Program-made: the position numbers and the translations under genes
IMG/VR virus record: IMGVR_UViG_3300038424_000050
Location: 1 to 21,547 of that record
From: a virus
Length of the DNA stretch: 21,547 bases
Strand: one strand, 5' to 3'
Shown here: positions 7,960 to 15,809 of the stretch, piece after piece
How positions within the stretch are numbered: position 1 is the first letter of the stretch
How the letters are laid out: each line of letters begins with the position of its first letter
The notes under the pieces: model-generated
Seen by the model: the letters and a program-made list of their open reading frames with translations, nothing else
Told to the model about the DNA's origin: nothing
Database searches by the model: none

Positions 7960-8139
7960 TTACGCCGCGGGCGGCGTCACTGCATTGGTCAGGGTGTCCG
8001 CATCCCCCTGGATTTGCTTTGCCGCATCCAGGATCGCAGCTTCATCGGCATTCGGCGTAGTGAGCTTGGCGACTGCGGCGGTGACGGCTGCACTCAGATT
8101 GTTCAGCGCGGTGGCGAGGGTATCGGTTGCAACACTCAT
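7960..8139 (-). CDS. Small Ala-rich helical phage protein
   Basis: A 59-aa product (MSVATDTLATALNNLSAAV...) starts at an ATG preceded by GAGG with 6 nt spacing, the style of ribosome site used by most genes here. The protein is one long Ala/Thr/Leu heptad-like helix followed by a linker and a second helix, suggesting a small coiled-coil protein. The frame stays open upstream to ATGs at 8199 and 8211. The extra segment (TNREIFTEIQELRKT) also looks like coding helix. Thus a longer start at 8199, 2 nt after the scaffold stop, is possible by reinitiation. It lies between scaffold and coat genes, where P22- and lambda-like phages keep small decoration or assembly proteins. No function can be assigned. 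Confidence 0.6.
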   Translation of the reverse strand: MSVATDTLATALNNLSAAVTAAVAKLTTPNADEAAILDAAKQIQGDADTLTNAVTPPAA

Positions 8140-8201
8140 AGTTTTCCTCAATTCTTGGATTTCCGTGAAGATCTCCCGATTTGTGATGCAAGTCCTCATG
8201 C

Positions 8202-9464
8202 TTACCGCCATGATACTAGACGGCCGTCCTTCAAGTAACCTTGCCCCTTGATCAGCAATAAATCGGCATTGGGGCGATTCAGGTCAAGCTGCGAATCCGC
8301 TGGCCGCGCTGAAATCCTGAGCGGGCCGCCGCCGGGCGCGGTCTGCGGCTGGCCTGCCTTTACCTGTCCTGTGCCTGGAACCGGCCCCGGCGTTCCCTTG
8401 GGCGCCCCGTAGATCGCCTTGGCAACCTCAAAGGCCATATCCTTTGCGCGCCCGGTGAATTCGCCCGCAATGAAGGTGCCGATGCCGTCAGGCGTCCGAT
8501 TCTTCTGCGCTTTGCGTAAATCCACCTGATCAGTGTAGGTTTTGTCGCCGTTCATTTGCTTAATCACGGCCTGCTCAAGACTTTCTCGGTAATGCGCCTT
8601 CTGGGTATCATTGAGCTTGTACTGTTTCGCGTACTGGTCAACGACCGCGCTGAATGGCTGTGCGATCGTCGCATTCACGTGCGAAGCAACGCCATCGGAG
8701 AAGATCTTCTCTTCGCGCTGCTGGAGTTCGGTTTCCTTGGCTTTCAACTTGTCCGTGCGAGGATCTGCTGCGGGCCGCATATTCTGCCGCACCGCCTGCG
8801 CGTTCCTGACCTGTCCCTTGAGATGTTCGGCAAGCTGCTTTGCCATCTGCGCTAGCCGCGCCGGGTCGGTTTCGGCCGCCATCGCATCCACATGCGCCAC
8901 TACGCCCGATTGCTGCAACATGCTGACCGCGTAAGGCCCAACGGCCGCTTGCAACGCCTGCGGGTTTAGCGAGTCGAGCTTTTCGAGGTAATGTGGGGCC
9001 AATGCCGCGGCGCCTTGCGGGAAATCCTCAAAGAAGCTGTCCAGCACTGCCGGATCTCCCGATTCGAGCCCGGTTTCCTGCTGGTCGTAGGCCTGGAGGC
9101 GTGTCTGGGCCTGTGCGATGCCCTCGATGCCGCCCGCGCTCTCGATGATTGACTTGGCCTGCGCTGCCTCTTGCGGCGTCTGGAAAGCGCCCTTCCAGCC
9201 TGTTGCCTCGCGGAAATGCGTGTCGGCGAGCTGCTTTAGGAGCTTGGCATCGGCGGGGGACTGTTGCGAAAGCCGCCGGATCGCGTCCCGAATGGCTTTC
9301 CCGGTCACTTCTTCCGGCGTTTCGCCAACTGGAGGCGGTTGCTGTTGACTATCTTGGTTCTCTAGGCCAGTTTCCGCACTTGAGACTATTCCAGCGTCGG
9401 GAATCTGTGCGCCAGAGTCGCCCGGAGTTTCGAGAGAGGCTACGTCGATTACGTCAGTTGCCAT
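8202..9464 (-). CDS. Scaffolding-like protein of the procapsid
   Basis: This 420-aa protein directly upstream of the coat module has the make-up of a scaffold. The N-terminus is acidic, Gln/Pro-rich and disordered-looking (residues 1-50). A helical, Gln/Ala-rich body follows, with a long coiled-coil stretch around 220-290 (DKLKAKETELQQREEKIF). A Pro/Gly-rich linker (about 360-385) leads to a C-terminal tail ending in KGQGYLKDGRLVSWR; short basic C-termini commonly bind coat in P22-like scaffolds. The ATG at 9464 was chosen because AGGAGACC lies just upstream; the frame is open to 9521 but that part is used by the previous gene. It overlaps the upstream gene by 11 nt. The assignment is from composition and position, not sequence identity. 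Confidence 0.72.
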   Translation of the reverse strand: MATDVIDVASLETPGDSGAQIPDAGIVSSAETGLENQDSQQQPPPVGETPEEVTGKAIRDAIRRLSQQSPADAKLLKQLADTHFREATGWKGAFQTPQEAAQAKSIIESAGGIEGIAQAQTRLQAYDQQETGLESGDPAVLDSFFEDFPQGAAALAPHYLEKLDSLNPQALQAAVGPYAVSMLQQSGVVAHVDAMAAETDPARLAQMAKQLAEHLKGQVRNAQAVRQNMRPAADPRTDKLKAKETELQQREEKIFSDGVASHVNATIAQPFSAVVDQYAKQYKLNDTQKAHYRESLEQAVIKQMNGDKTYTDQVDLRKAQKNRTPDGIGTFIAGEFTGRAKDMAFEVAKAIYGAPKGTPGPVPGTGQVKAGQPQTAPGGGPLRISARPADSQLDLNRPNADLLLIKGQGYLKDGRLVSWR

Positions 9465-9741
9465 GGATGGTCTCCTGTCTTGGTAGTATTTCTGTTCCGT
9501 CAGGGATAGCCGCGCAAGCATCCTCTAGAATTTGCCCTAGAATGTGCCCCATCTGATTGATTAGGTAGCGATCTATTTCCTCGTTCCTTCTTTCTACATC
9601 CTCCCATAAATCAGCGCGGCCCAAACTTCGCCGAACGTTGAATTTCTTGCCTCCAACTTTAACGATCAACCATCTTAGCGTTCCAAATTCCCAGTCCGTT
9701 GTAGCGAACTCGAAATCTTCAAGTTCTAATTTGATTTTCAT
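9454..9741 (-). CDS. Small acidic phage protein, unknown
   Basis: A 95-aa protein (MKIKLELEDFEFATTDWEFG...) starts at an ATG 3 nt after AAGGAGACC. The first half has short alternating strands (TLRWLIVKVGGKKFNVRRSL) and the second a charged helix (VERRNEEIDRYLINQMGHILGQI). Base use is noticeably more AT-rich than in the portal and scaffold genes beside it, which may reflect a separate origin. The end overlaps the scaffold start by 11 nt and the gene follows a 42-aa gene after 24 nt, so it belongs to the same operon. I do not recognise the family. Confidence 0.75.
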   Translation of the reverse strand: MKIKLELEDFEFATTDWEFGTLRWLIVKVGGKKFNVRRSLGRADLWEDVERRNEEIDRYLINQMGHILGQILEDACAAIPDGTEILPRQETIHGN

Positions 9742-9765
9742 GATGGTCTCCTTGGTTTTGAGCTT

Positions 9766-9894
9766 TTAGTGGAATTTCACCTTGATTGCCTTGACTGCGC
9801 CGGCATTCGGCACTTTCAACTCGATTTTCTTCTTGTCAGCGCCCTTTTTGAGCGCAAAAACGCTGTGTGGTTCAGATTTCTTGCCGTCTTTCAT
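9766..9894 (-). CDS. 42-aa basic small protein between phosphatase and scaffold genes
   Basis: A short frame encodes MKDGKKSEPHSVFALKKGAD... and ends ...AVKAIKVKFH. Its ATG overlaps the stop of the phosphatase gene in a TGATG junction, and GGGGG lies 6 nt upstream inside the end of that gene. The product is Lys-rich (about one quarter Lys) with alternating beta-like segments (KKIELKV; AVKAIKVKF). It fills an otherwise empty 150-nt gap in an operon with almost no gaps, which supports it being real. No family is recognised. A nucleic acid or capsid-interior role would suit its charge but is a guess. Confidence 0.65.
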   Translation of the reverse strand: MKDGKKSEPHSVFALKKGADKKKIELKVPNAGAVKAIKVKFH

Positions 9895-10514
9895 CAGCTA
9901 CCCCCAAATACTGCCTGTTCGGTCTGCCCGAACATGGGTTCCAGGCGATGCCCCTTGCCATCCCAGTAAATTGCGCCCACTCCGCCCGGCTTTACGCTCT
10001 CGCCAAGCTCTGGTTCGATCTCTTCCATGCCCTGAGTGAAATTCTCAAGCGCCGTAACGTTCGACGTATGCGCAACATAGAGCGTCAGACCCTCATTTCT
10101 CGCCATTTCCAGCGCAGCCTTCCAGAAAGCGTACTGGCGATCTTCAAAATCGCTCAATGACTCGCCTTCGGGCACACAGACGTTGGGATTCTGCACAAAA
10201 AGTCGAAGCGCCGGCTGATATTCGTCCTTCGAGAGCCCGGTAAAGATGCCCAGACGCCAGGGAAAGAGCCCGCGATGCTGCTTTACCATCAATCCATGGG
10301 GCGCGGCCGCGAAATCGGCAGTCACGAATGCCCGGAGCAGCGGCGAACTGATTACATGCTGGATTTTGAACTGTTTGAGGAAGCGGGCCGCGGCGATCGC
10401 TTGCTGTGTCCCTTCGTCATTCAGCGGCGGATCGCTCCATGAACGAAACAAGCCCTCCCGGTTGGCTGCCGTCTCGCCATGACGCAATATCAGGCCGATC
10501 ATCTGCTCTGCCAT
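9894..10514 (-). CDS. Histidine phosphatase superfamily (phosphoglycerate-mutase-like) protein
   Basis: This 206-aa protein opens with LILRHGET (catalytic His12 within RHG, residues 11-13). The family blocks follow in order: LNDEGTQQA (31-39), SSPLLRA with Arg61, PEGES (115-119) and AHTSN with His149. His12 would take the phosphate, with Arg11, Arg61 and His149 forming the phosphate pocket. All core residues are present, so the enzyme should be active. The substrate (sugar phosphate, nucleotide or phosphoprotein) cannot be told. Length fits single-domain members. No signal peptide is seen, so it acts in the cytoplasm or within particles. The ATG follows AGGAGACC. It lies 7 nt after the portal gene and overlaps the following 42-aa gene, so it is co-expressed with head genes, an unusual place for such an enzyme. 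Confidence 0.88.
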   Translation of the reverse strand: MAEQMIGLILRHGETAANREGLFRSWSDPPLNDEGTQQAIAAARFLKQFKIQHVISSPLLRAFVTADFAAAPHGLMVKQHRGLFPWRLGIFTGLSKDEYQPALRLFVQNPNVCVPEGESLSDFEDRQYAFWKAALEMARNEGLTLYVAHTSNVTALENFTQGMEEIEPELGESVKPGGVGAIYWDGKGHRLEPMFGQTEQAVFGGS

Positions 10515-10521
10515 CGGTCTC

Positions 10522-13008
10522 CTAGAGCTTCCGCTTTACCCGCGTCTTTACCTCGGCGAACGGTGTGCGCTGAATCGTCTCCTGCTCCTGCTCGTCCGGT
10601 TGCTGCAGGCTGGCTGGATCCGTCTGAATCCCGGCCGCCTGCTGGAGCAATTGCGCCTGTTGCTGCGGCGAGAGCTTGCCGGTCATGCTGATCTTGGGCG
10701 GCGGTGCCTGCGCCTGCGACAACTGCGCAGCTACCTGCTTGTGCGCCTGCCAGAACAGGAACACGTTCGTCCACTTTTTCCAGTTCGGACCCTGGCCGAC
10801 GGGTTCCTTTTCCGCCTTGCGCCTCAGTGAACGCCCATCCGACTCGCCCATCCAGCTAAACACTGTTGCCGCAATGGTTTCGTGGTCCTCGGAATCGTCC
10901 TGCGCCACCGGGATACTGGGCAGATACTGCGGCGTCTTGTCCAGTTGCGCCTTGAGTTGCGCTACCTGGTCCTCCATCTGCTGACCTTGCTGCCACTCTT
11001 CCGGCGCCAACTGCATTCCCGAGTCAACCGCCGTGGCCGCCAGCGATTTGACTTCCTCATGCTGCTGGTTCAGCGCCTCAAACTGCTGGCTCAACTGCGC
11101 CCAGGCCGGATTGATGGCGGGCTCGGAGTCCAGAAGCCGCTCAATATCCTCGAGTGCCCCATCCTCCCAGTTGGCCTCATCAACGGTAATCACATCAGTC
11201 AATCCCAATGCCTTGACAATCTCGCGCGTGTTTGATGGCCGCGCCACGACAGCCGCAACCTCCTGGTTCTGCATTGCCATGTCCAGCACCTGCAGCACTT
11301 TGGCCTCGCGCTGCGCTCCACTTTCAGGAATGGAGTTGATCGTTTCCGGCCTGCATTTGGCATTGCCCTTCAGGTTCTCCGGGTTCACCGCCACATCCCC
11401 ATAGCCGGGCACCGTATCGCTGATTTCCTCATTTCCAGTCTTCGCGCAGCAGACGGCAGCCTGCCCAATGGCCTCGGCGAACATCCAATTGGTCACGATC
11501 CAGGCTGTCCCAAGCCGCTCCAAAGCCTGCTGCAGCCGGATCTGTGTCGCACCCACGGTGTTATCCGCACCCTCCGCCGCGCCAAACAGCGCCGGGGTAC
11601 AACCATCGATCGACTGAATCAGCGGGCCCACGTACCACTGGAACATCTCAGCCATGCCCGGAATCGGTTGCGCTTCCGCCGTCTGGCCTACCAGATCGCC
11701 CATTGCGCGACCTTCGGGTAGTACAACGGGGATGGCCGCACCCGGTTCTGCTTCCATCCGGGCCCGCGCCTCCATGTTGAATGCCTGATCATCCAAGAGC
11801 GTGATTGGAATGGACTTCCGCACGAACTTGTCCCACAAATCCGCCCAGATGTTGACGCGCTTCTGGATCGGCATATCGGAACTGCCGAGCGCGCGCCGGT
11901 TCTGGCCGAAGCCGCGGCAGAACATGCCCAGCGACAGGTGATCGTCCATCGACTCGTTCCAGGCGCACACAAACTCCTTGCCGGCCAGAATGCAGAACAT
12001 GCCATCTGGGAATTCTTTCAGGAGCCATTCGCGCTGGGCGGCTGTGATCTTGTCATCGAAGAACATTCCGGGTCGGAACCACATATAACCCATCGTGGCT
12101 TCGCGTATTCCAGAAGTTCCCGTAATGTACTTGCCGACAATACCGATGCGGGTATTGATGCGCGCAATTCTCTCGAACTCAAGTTCACCAGCAGTCCCCC
12201 AGGAGGGCTTGATCTTATCTCCCATCCAAGGGTAAGCCGCACGAGCAAGCGCATAGTCCATTTCCTCAAAAATCTGCGCATAACTGCACTCCTTCAGGCA
12301 GTCCACCATCATCGGCAGTTTGGTTTCGAGAACGCCATACAGCTTTGAGCATTCGCGGCGGCGGATTGTGCCCTCATCCGTCAGTCCAAAGCGCTTGTCT
12401 GCCCATGTCGCGGTCCAGATCAGCCCGCGCGGATCCGTCCAAGCCAGCCCTGCTGTATCGCGCTGCAACTTCATCGAATTGTTGACTTCGTACCATAAGT
12501 GCTTGTATTTATTGGATTCATCCGCGCATTGCACATCCATCGGGTCTTTGCTCTTGTTGGGAGAGAAGTTGACCTTGATGGCGCCGCGGCAGAGCGCCGA
12601 TGTCGAAATGTCGCCCTGCGCCGATGAGATGTTGGTAGCATAGAGATTCGCGTCGTTGTTCTCGGCTAGGCCATTTTTGTTTTTGGCTACACTGGCGCCG
12701 ACGATTTGCCAGCCGCCATTCTGCCCGCCTTCGAGATACTGATAGCCGCGGTCCATGTGGCGCTCTTCCCACACCTGCAGGACAGAGAATCGCCGCGCCG
12801 CTTCATCGGCCTGTGAACAGCTTTCGGAGAGTGTGATGGGGATGCTGCAGAGGGTGTTGTCTATCTTTTCAAGGTCTGCCGGCTTCCAGACTTTCTGGTC
12901 GGTGATGATGGCTGGGACCAGTTCGCCGGGCTGGTACTCCTGCGCTACGGCGGCTGTTTCCTGATCGCCGGGCTTCAAATCGGCTGACTGCGAAACCTGT
13001 TCAGGCAT
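10522..13008 (-). CDS. Portal protein
   Basis: This 828-aa protein lies in the packaging-head cluster between terminase and scaffold genes. The portal forms the dodecameric ring at one capsid vertex through which DNA is packaged. The body (about 50-560) is mixed alpha/beta with many Trp and Tyr residues. The block around 470-520 (GADNTVGATQIRLQQALERLGTA) resembles the stem and clip region of large podoviral portals. The C-terminal part (about 620-828) is Gln-rich and coiled coil (LSQQFEALNQQHEEVKSLA; LSPQQQAQLLQQAAGIQ) and may form a barrel like that of P22 gp1. Its length is greater than P22 gp1 (about 725 aa). The ATG directly follows the stop of the upstream gene (TAGATG), with AAGGG 9 nt before it. 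Confidence 0.82.
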   Translation of the reverse strand: MPEQVSQSADLKPGDQETAAVAQEYQPGELVPAIITDQKVWKPADLEKIDNTLCSIPITLSESCSQADEAARRFSVLQVWEERHMDRGYQYLEGGQNGGWQIVGASVAKNKNGLAENNDANLYATNISSAQGDISTSALCRGAIKVNFSPNKSKDPMDVQCADESNKYKHLWYEVNNSMKLQRDTAGLAWTDPRGLIWTATWADKRFGLTDEGTIRRRECSKLYGVLETKLPMMVDCLKECSYAQIFEEMDYALARAAYPWMGDKIKPSWGTAGELEFERIARINTRIGIVGKYITGTSGIREATMGYMWFRPGMFFDDKITAAQREWLLKEFPDGMFCILAGKEFVCAWNESMDDHLSLGMFCRGFGQNRRALGSSDMPIQKRVNIWADLWDKFVRKSIPITLLDDQAFNMEARARMEAEPGAAIPVVLPEGRAMGDLVGQTAEAQPIPGMAEMFQWYVGPLIQSIDGCTPALFGAAEGADNTVGATQIRLQQALERLGTAWIVTNWMFAEAIGQAAVCCAKTGNEEISDTVPGYGDVAVNPENLKGNAKCRPETINSIPESGAQREAKVLQVLDMAMQNQEVAAVVARPSNTREIVKALGLTDVITVDEANWEDGALEDIERLLDSEPAINPAWAQLSQQFEALNQQHEEVKSLAATAVDSGMQLAPEEWQQGQQMEDQVAQLKAQLDKTPQYLPSIPVAQDDSEDHETIAATVFSWMGESDGRSLRRKAEKEPVGQGPNWKKWTNVFLFWQAHKQVAAQLSQAQAPPPKISMTGKLSPQQQAQLLQQAAGIQTDPASLQQPDEQEQETIQRTPFAEVKTRVKRKL

Positions 13009-13200
13009 CTATTGCACCCTTCCAAACCGCCCCACGAAGTCATCCACCGTGCTGCACAGGCGGTCAATCTTCCTGCCCATGGTCTCCCACGCTACCGAGA
13101 GCCGCGCGTTCTCTGTCTGCACATCGGCAAGCATGCCCCGTAACAGATTGTTATCGTGCTCCAGGTCATCGAGGCGCTGCTTGTCGGTACGACCGTCCAT
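13009..13200 (-). CDS. Small coiled-coil protein
   Basis: A 63-aa protein starts at the ATG at 13200 (TGATG junction with the upstream stop), 7 nt after GAGG; a GTG one codon earlier is less likely. The sequence MDGRTDKQRLDDLEHDNNLL... shows heptad spacing of Leu and Val through nearly its whole length. It thus forms one dimeric or trimeric coiled coil, with a short tail (FVGRFGRVQ). Its stop abuts the portal ATG. The function is unknown; a structural spacer or portal-associated helper is possible. Confidence 0.72.
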   Translation of the reverse strand: MDGRTDKQRLDDLEHDNNLLRGMLADVQTENARLSVAWETMGRKIDRLCSTVDDFVGRFGRVQ

Positions 13201-13382
13201 CACTCTTCCTCGTGCGGCGCTTCAGTTTCAGTGACGATTAGTGTCAATTCTGTTTCTCCCCGCACTTCAACAATTTTCCAGTTCCTCGCTACATGGCATA
13301 CAGGGCAATGCGAGTCCCGGAGATTGCGGACGTTCATTGAGCCGCAATTGCCGCAGAAATAGAACCGGAAAGCGTTCGCCAT
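13200..13382 (-). CDS. Small zinc-ribbon protein
   Basis: A 60-aa protein with Cys10, Cys13, Cys26 and Cys29 (YFCGNCGSMN...CPVCH) forms a compact rubredoxin-like zinc ribbon. A beta-rich acidic tail (IVEVRGETELTLIVTETEAP) follows. It begins 2 nt after the upstream stop, with GGGGA about 8 nt before the ATG, and overlaps the next start by 1 nt. It is one of several small zinc-binding proteins in this cluster. A nucleic acid or protein binding role is likely, but nothing more specific can be said. Confidence 0.72.
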   Translation of the reverse strand: MANAFRFYFCGNCGSMNVRNLRDSHCPVCHVARNWKIVEVRGETELTLIVTETEAPHEEE

Positions 13383-13384
13383 CG

Positions 13385-13663
13385 TTACATCCCCGGAATG
13401 TTCAGCGGGGCGGCCTGTGTGGCTTCCTGGCCGCTCTGCAATGCGCCGGCACCCGTGTCATCGCCGCCGCCCATAGCTTGCTCCACATCGTCTGCGGTAT
13501 AGCCCATCTGCTTCAACTGATCCACAAGCTGCATGGCCTGCGGGTCGTCCTGAATGGACTTGGGCTGGTCGGTTGCTTCAGGTGCAGCCGCTGGCTTCTG
13601 GCTGGCCTCATACGCCTTCATCTGGCTCGGGTGCGATGACCCGTCATTCGCCTTGAACTGCAT
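13385..13663 (-). CDS. Small Gln/Ala-rich protein with UBA-like helix
   Basis: A 92-aa protein starts at the ATG at 13663, 7 nt after GAGGAG; the frame is open 14 codons further but that part lies in the neighbouring gene. It is acidic and Gln/Ala/Pro-rich, probably largely disordered. The central stretch AMQLVDQLKQMGYTADDVEQAM resembles the short three-helix UBA-like fold (LxxMGYxxxxxxxAL). That resemblance is by eye only. It overlaps the upstream gene by 20 nt. The function is unknown. Confidence 0.68.
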   Translation of the reverse strand: MQFKANDGSSHPSQMKAYEASQKPAAAPEATDQPKSIQDDPQAMQLVDQLKQMGYTADDVEQAMGGGDDTGAGALQSGQEATQAAPLNIPGM

Positions 13664-13967
13664 CGGGTTTCTCCTCTGTTGCGGCTGTTCTGAATGGTCC
13701 CTCAATTTCTGGCTCTGGTTCGGGCGGATTTGCGCGTCTCGCTATTCGCAGCGCATCCCATCCACGCGGCTGCGTGACCGGCGCCAACGCGCCATCCGGC
13801 TTCTGCACATACTGAATCTTCATGCTGGGCTGCTTGAGCCCAATCAGCGCCTCCTGCAGCTCGTCAATCCTGCGCTGCTTCTGCGCCAACTGCTCCTGAA
13901 ACCAGACAATCTCAGCCTCAAGGTGGGCGCGGTACGGAAACAGGAACGGAATCAGATGCTGCATCAT
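13644..13967 (-). CDS. Small coiled-coil protein next to the large terminase gene
   Basis: A 107-aa protein starts at tandem ATGs (13967, 13964) 4 nt after GAGGTGA, which itself overlaps the stop of the terminase gene. Residues about 12-45 form a coiled coil (EIVWFQEQLAQKQRRIDELQEAL). The rest is Pro- and Glu-rich and ends disordered. The N-terminal MQHLIPFLFPYR is hydrophobic but too short and aromatic for a clear signal peptide or membrane segment. No family is recognised; its partner is most likely another packaging or head protein. Confidence 0.7.
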   Translation of the reverse strand: MMQHLIPFLFPYRAHLEAEIVWFQEQLAQKQRRIDELQEALIGLKQPSMKIQYVQKPDGALAPVTQPRGWDALRIARRANPPEPEPEIEGPFRTAATEEKPDAVQGE

Positions 13968-13971
13968 GCCG

Positions 13972-15621
13972 TCACCTCAGATTCGATTTCCACGAGGGCG
14001 GAAGTACTTGCCGCTTCGGTTTCGCCTTCGTCTGTTCACGCCTAAATGTTAACATCATACGCGCAGATGCACTTGCCGCATTCATTGTCTCACGAAATTC
14101 CTCTTCCTCGGGCTTCGCTTTCGGCGCCAGCATGGACTTGACCAGATACCGCCCCGCGTCCCCGATGTCCTGCTCGATCTTCGCCGTGCTCAAATCCGTC
14201 TTCAGAACATCGTCCAGATTCTTCGGATCCCGCAACAGCGCCGGTATCGCGTTCAGGAACTCCGGGCACTCGCTCGAAACCAGCAGCGCGTCATCGTATT
14301 GGAACCTATTGCCGTCCTTGTCCACGCCCCAGCCGCGGCCCTTGTTCGCCTTGAACAGCGCGCCCATCAATCCCCAGCCGCCCTTGCGGTCATTATCGGC
14401 CTTGAGCGGACCAGGCATGCCATTCTTGCGCAGTACCTTCGCTTGCTGACTGCCGATGCTGTTCGGATCGCCCGTCACTTCTTCCGGGCTCAGGAAGTAT
14501 GCCTTATGCTTCGCACGTTCCTCCTGCGGCGTCGAGTCCACAATATCCTGCGCCACATCTGGGGCCTCGCGCTCGTTCACGATCATTTCGCGGTAGAGAC
14601 ATGTGATGTTGATCGGCTTGATTAAGTCCCAATCCAGCAGCGCTTTGGCCTCAGACGGCTTGAGCGCTATCTTGAACGCCCAGAGCGTCGCGCACCAGTG
14701 AGCCTTGCCCCAATCCTGCGCGTACCAGTGAACCGCCCACGATTTGCGCAGACTTTCAACGAGCGAAGGAGCGATCCTCGTAGATTCCAAGTCAAAACTA
14801 TTGGCGAAGTAACTACCTTCAAGGCTATCCCAGTCGCCCTCCCAGTCAGCCTTTCGTATGACTTCATCATCTGTGGCAAGTTGGCGGGTGTAGGGTCCGC
14901 GCCTAGCTGCATAAGACTTGCGCTGCTCATCGGTCCAAGAGTAATACTCACGTACACTGTAGCCATCCTCTCTGAGCGCCGCCCGCACCCATTCCACGTT
15001 GTCCCAGGGATTCATCCTGATGCTGACATAATCCTCTGGATCTTCATCTTTGTTAACTTCATGCAAATAGAACCACTTACGTAGTTCCTGGATCGACGAG
15101 CCACGCATGTTGAATGACAGAATCGCCTTTGCCACGCGCCCGCCAGCTGATCGACAAGCCTTGCGCATCTCTCGAATCTCGCGCCCCGTGAATTGCTCTG
15201 CCTGGTCGATGGCGATAATGTCGTAGTTGCCAGATCGAAACGCCTCAATCACCGCGTCGTAGTTCTCGGCGTACTTGAAGTCCATGCGCGACGTGCCACG
15301 GCGCAGCATGGCGGGCGGACTCGCCTTTAGATCCTTCGCCGCCCACGGGAAATCTGACTTAATGCGCTCTAAATGAAAAGGGACCATCTGCTTGACCCAT
15401 GTGCGCATGATGAGACAGCAGGTCAAGCCTTTAATCTCATCCATCAGGCCAATTAACACGCGATCGAGCCCCGAAGACTTTGCAGATCCGCGACCACCAT
15501 AAATGCCGACCACGGGCGCGACAAGCTCGCGTGGCGTCCAATGATGCGCGGGAAAGAGATTGCGGCCAAGAACCAGGCTGTAAAGTTGCGATTGCTTCGG
15601 CTGCAGGTCGAGACCAGGCAT
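13972..15621 (-). CDS. Terminase large subunit (packaging ATPase and nuclease)
   Basis: This 549-aa protein has the two-domain layout of large terminases. The N-terminal ATPase has a Walker A GGRGSAKS at 42-49, a Walker B IIAID with Asp139 followed by QAEQ (catalytic acid probably Glu142), and a coupling motif SFNMRG at 169-174. The linker contains the family block ADWEGDWDSLEGSYF (258-272). The C-terminal RNase H-like nuclease has Asp303 in YAQDWGKAH. A conserved-looking end block (about 470-515, IPALLRDPKNLDDVLKTD then DAGRYLV) probably supplies further metal-binding acids. It pumps DNA into the procapsid through the portal and cuts concatemers. The ATG overlaps the stop of the DUF6496-like gene (TAATG), so translation is coupled. 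No inactivating change is seen. Confidence 0.93.
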   Translation of the reverse strand: MPGLDLQPKQSQLYSLVLGRNLFPAHHWTPRELVAPVVGIYGGRGSAKSSGLDRVLIGLMDEIKGLTCCLIMRTWVKQMVPFHLERIKSDFPWAAKDLKASPPAMLRRGTSRMDFKYAENYDAVIEAFRSGNYDIIAIDQAEQFTGREIREMRKACRSAGGRVAKAILSFNMRGSSIQELRKWFYLHEVNKDEDPEDYVSIRMNPWDNVEWVRAALREDGYSVREYYSWTDEQRKSYAARRGPYTRQLATDDEVIRKADWEGDWDSLEGSYFANSFDLESTRIAPSLVESLRKSWAVHWYAQDWGKAHWCATLWAFKIALKPSEAKALLDWDLIKPINITCLYREMIVNEREAPDVAQDIVDSTPQEERAKHKAYFLSPEEVTGDPNSIGSQQAKVLRKNGMPGPLKADNDRKGGWGLMGALFKANKGRGWGVDKDGNRFQYDDALLVSSECPEFLNAIPALLRDPKNLDDVLKTDLSTAKIEQDIGDAGRYLVKSMLAPKAKPEEEEFRETMNAASASARMMLTFRREQTKAKPKRQVLPPSWKSNLR

Positions 15622-15809
15622 TATTTGTGCTTCTTGGCTGCGAACACGTGTGGACGCTTGCGCGCCTTGTATTCCTTCTTGCCTTTGCGAGCCTCGCCCT
15701 TTTCGCTGTATTGAATAGCAACCGCCTGCGCAGGATTCGTGACCTTGGTGCCAGAACTACTACGCAACTTGCCGGCCTCAAACTTCGGCATTACCTCATT
15801 CCAAGGCAT
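15621..15809 (-). CDS. Small basic DUF6496-like protein between terminase genes
   Basis: A 62-aa protein begins MPWNEVMPKFEAGKLRSSSG then TKVTNPAQAVAIQYSEKG. It matches the pattern I know as DUF6496 (VMxxFxxGxLxSGSGxxVxxxxQAIAIxLSE), a family of tiny proteins of unknown role common in phages and bacteria. The tail is very Lys-rich (KKEYKARKRPHVFAAKKHK), suggesting DNA contact. It overlaps the small terminase stop by 1 nt (TGATG) and the large terminase start by 1 nt (TAATG), so all three are made together. A helper in packaging is a context-based guess. Confidence 0.78.
   Translation of the reverse strand: MPWNEVMPKFEAGKLRSSSGTKVTNPAQAVAIQYSEKGEARKGKKEYKARKRPHVFAAKKHK

Noticed and set aside
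11938-12348. 136-codon plus-strand frame inside the portal gene
   Set aside because: Antisense shadow; the portal frame is continuous over 828 codons and the opposite frame has no start signals.
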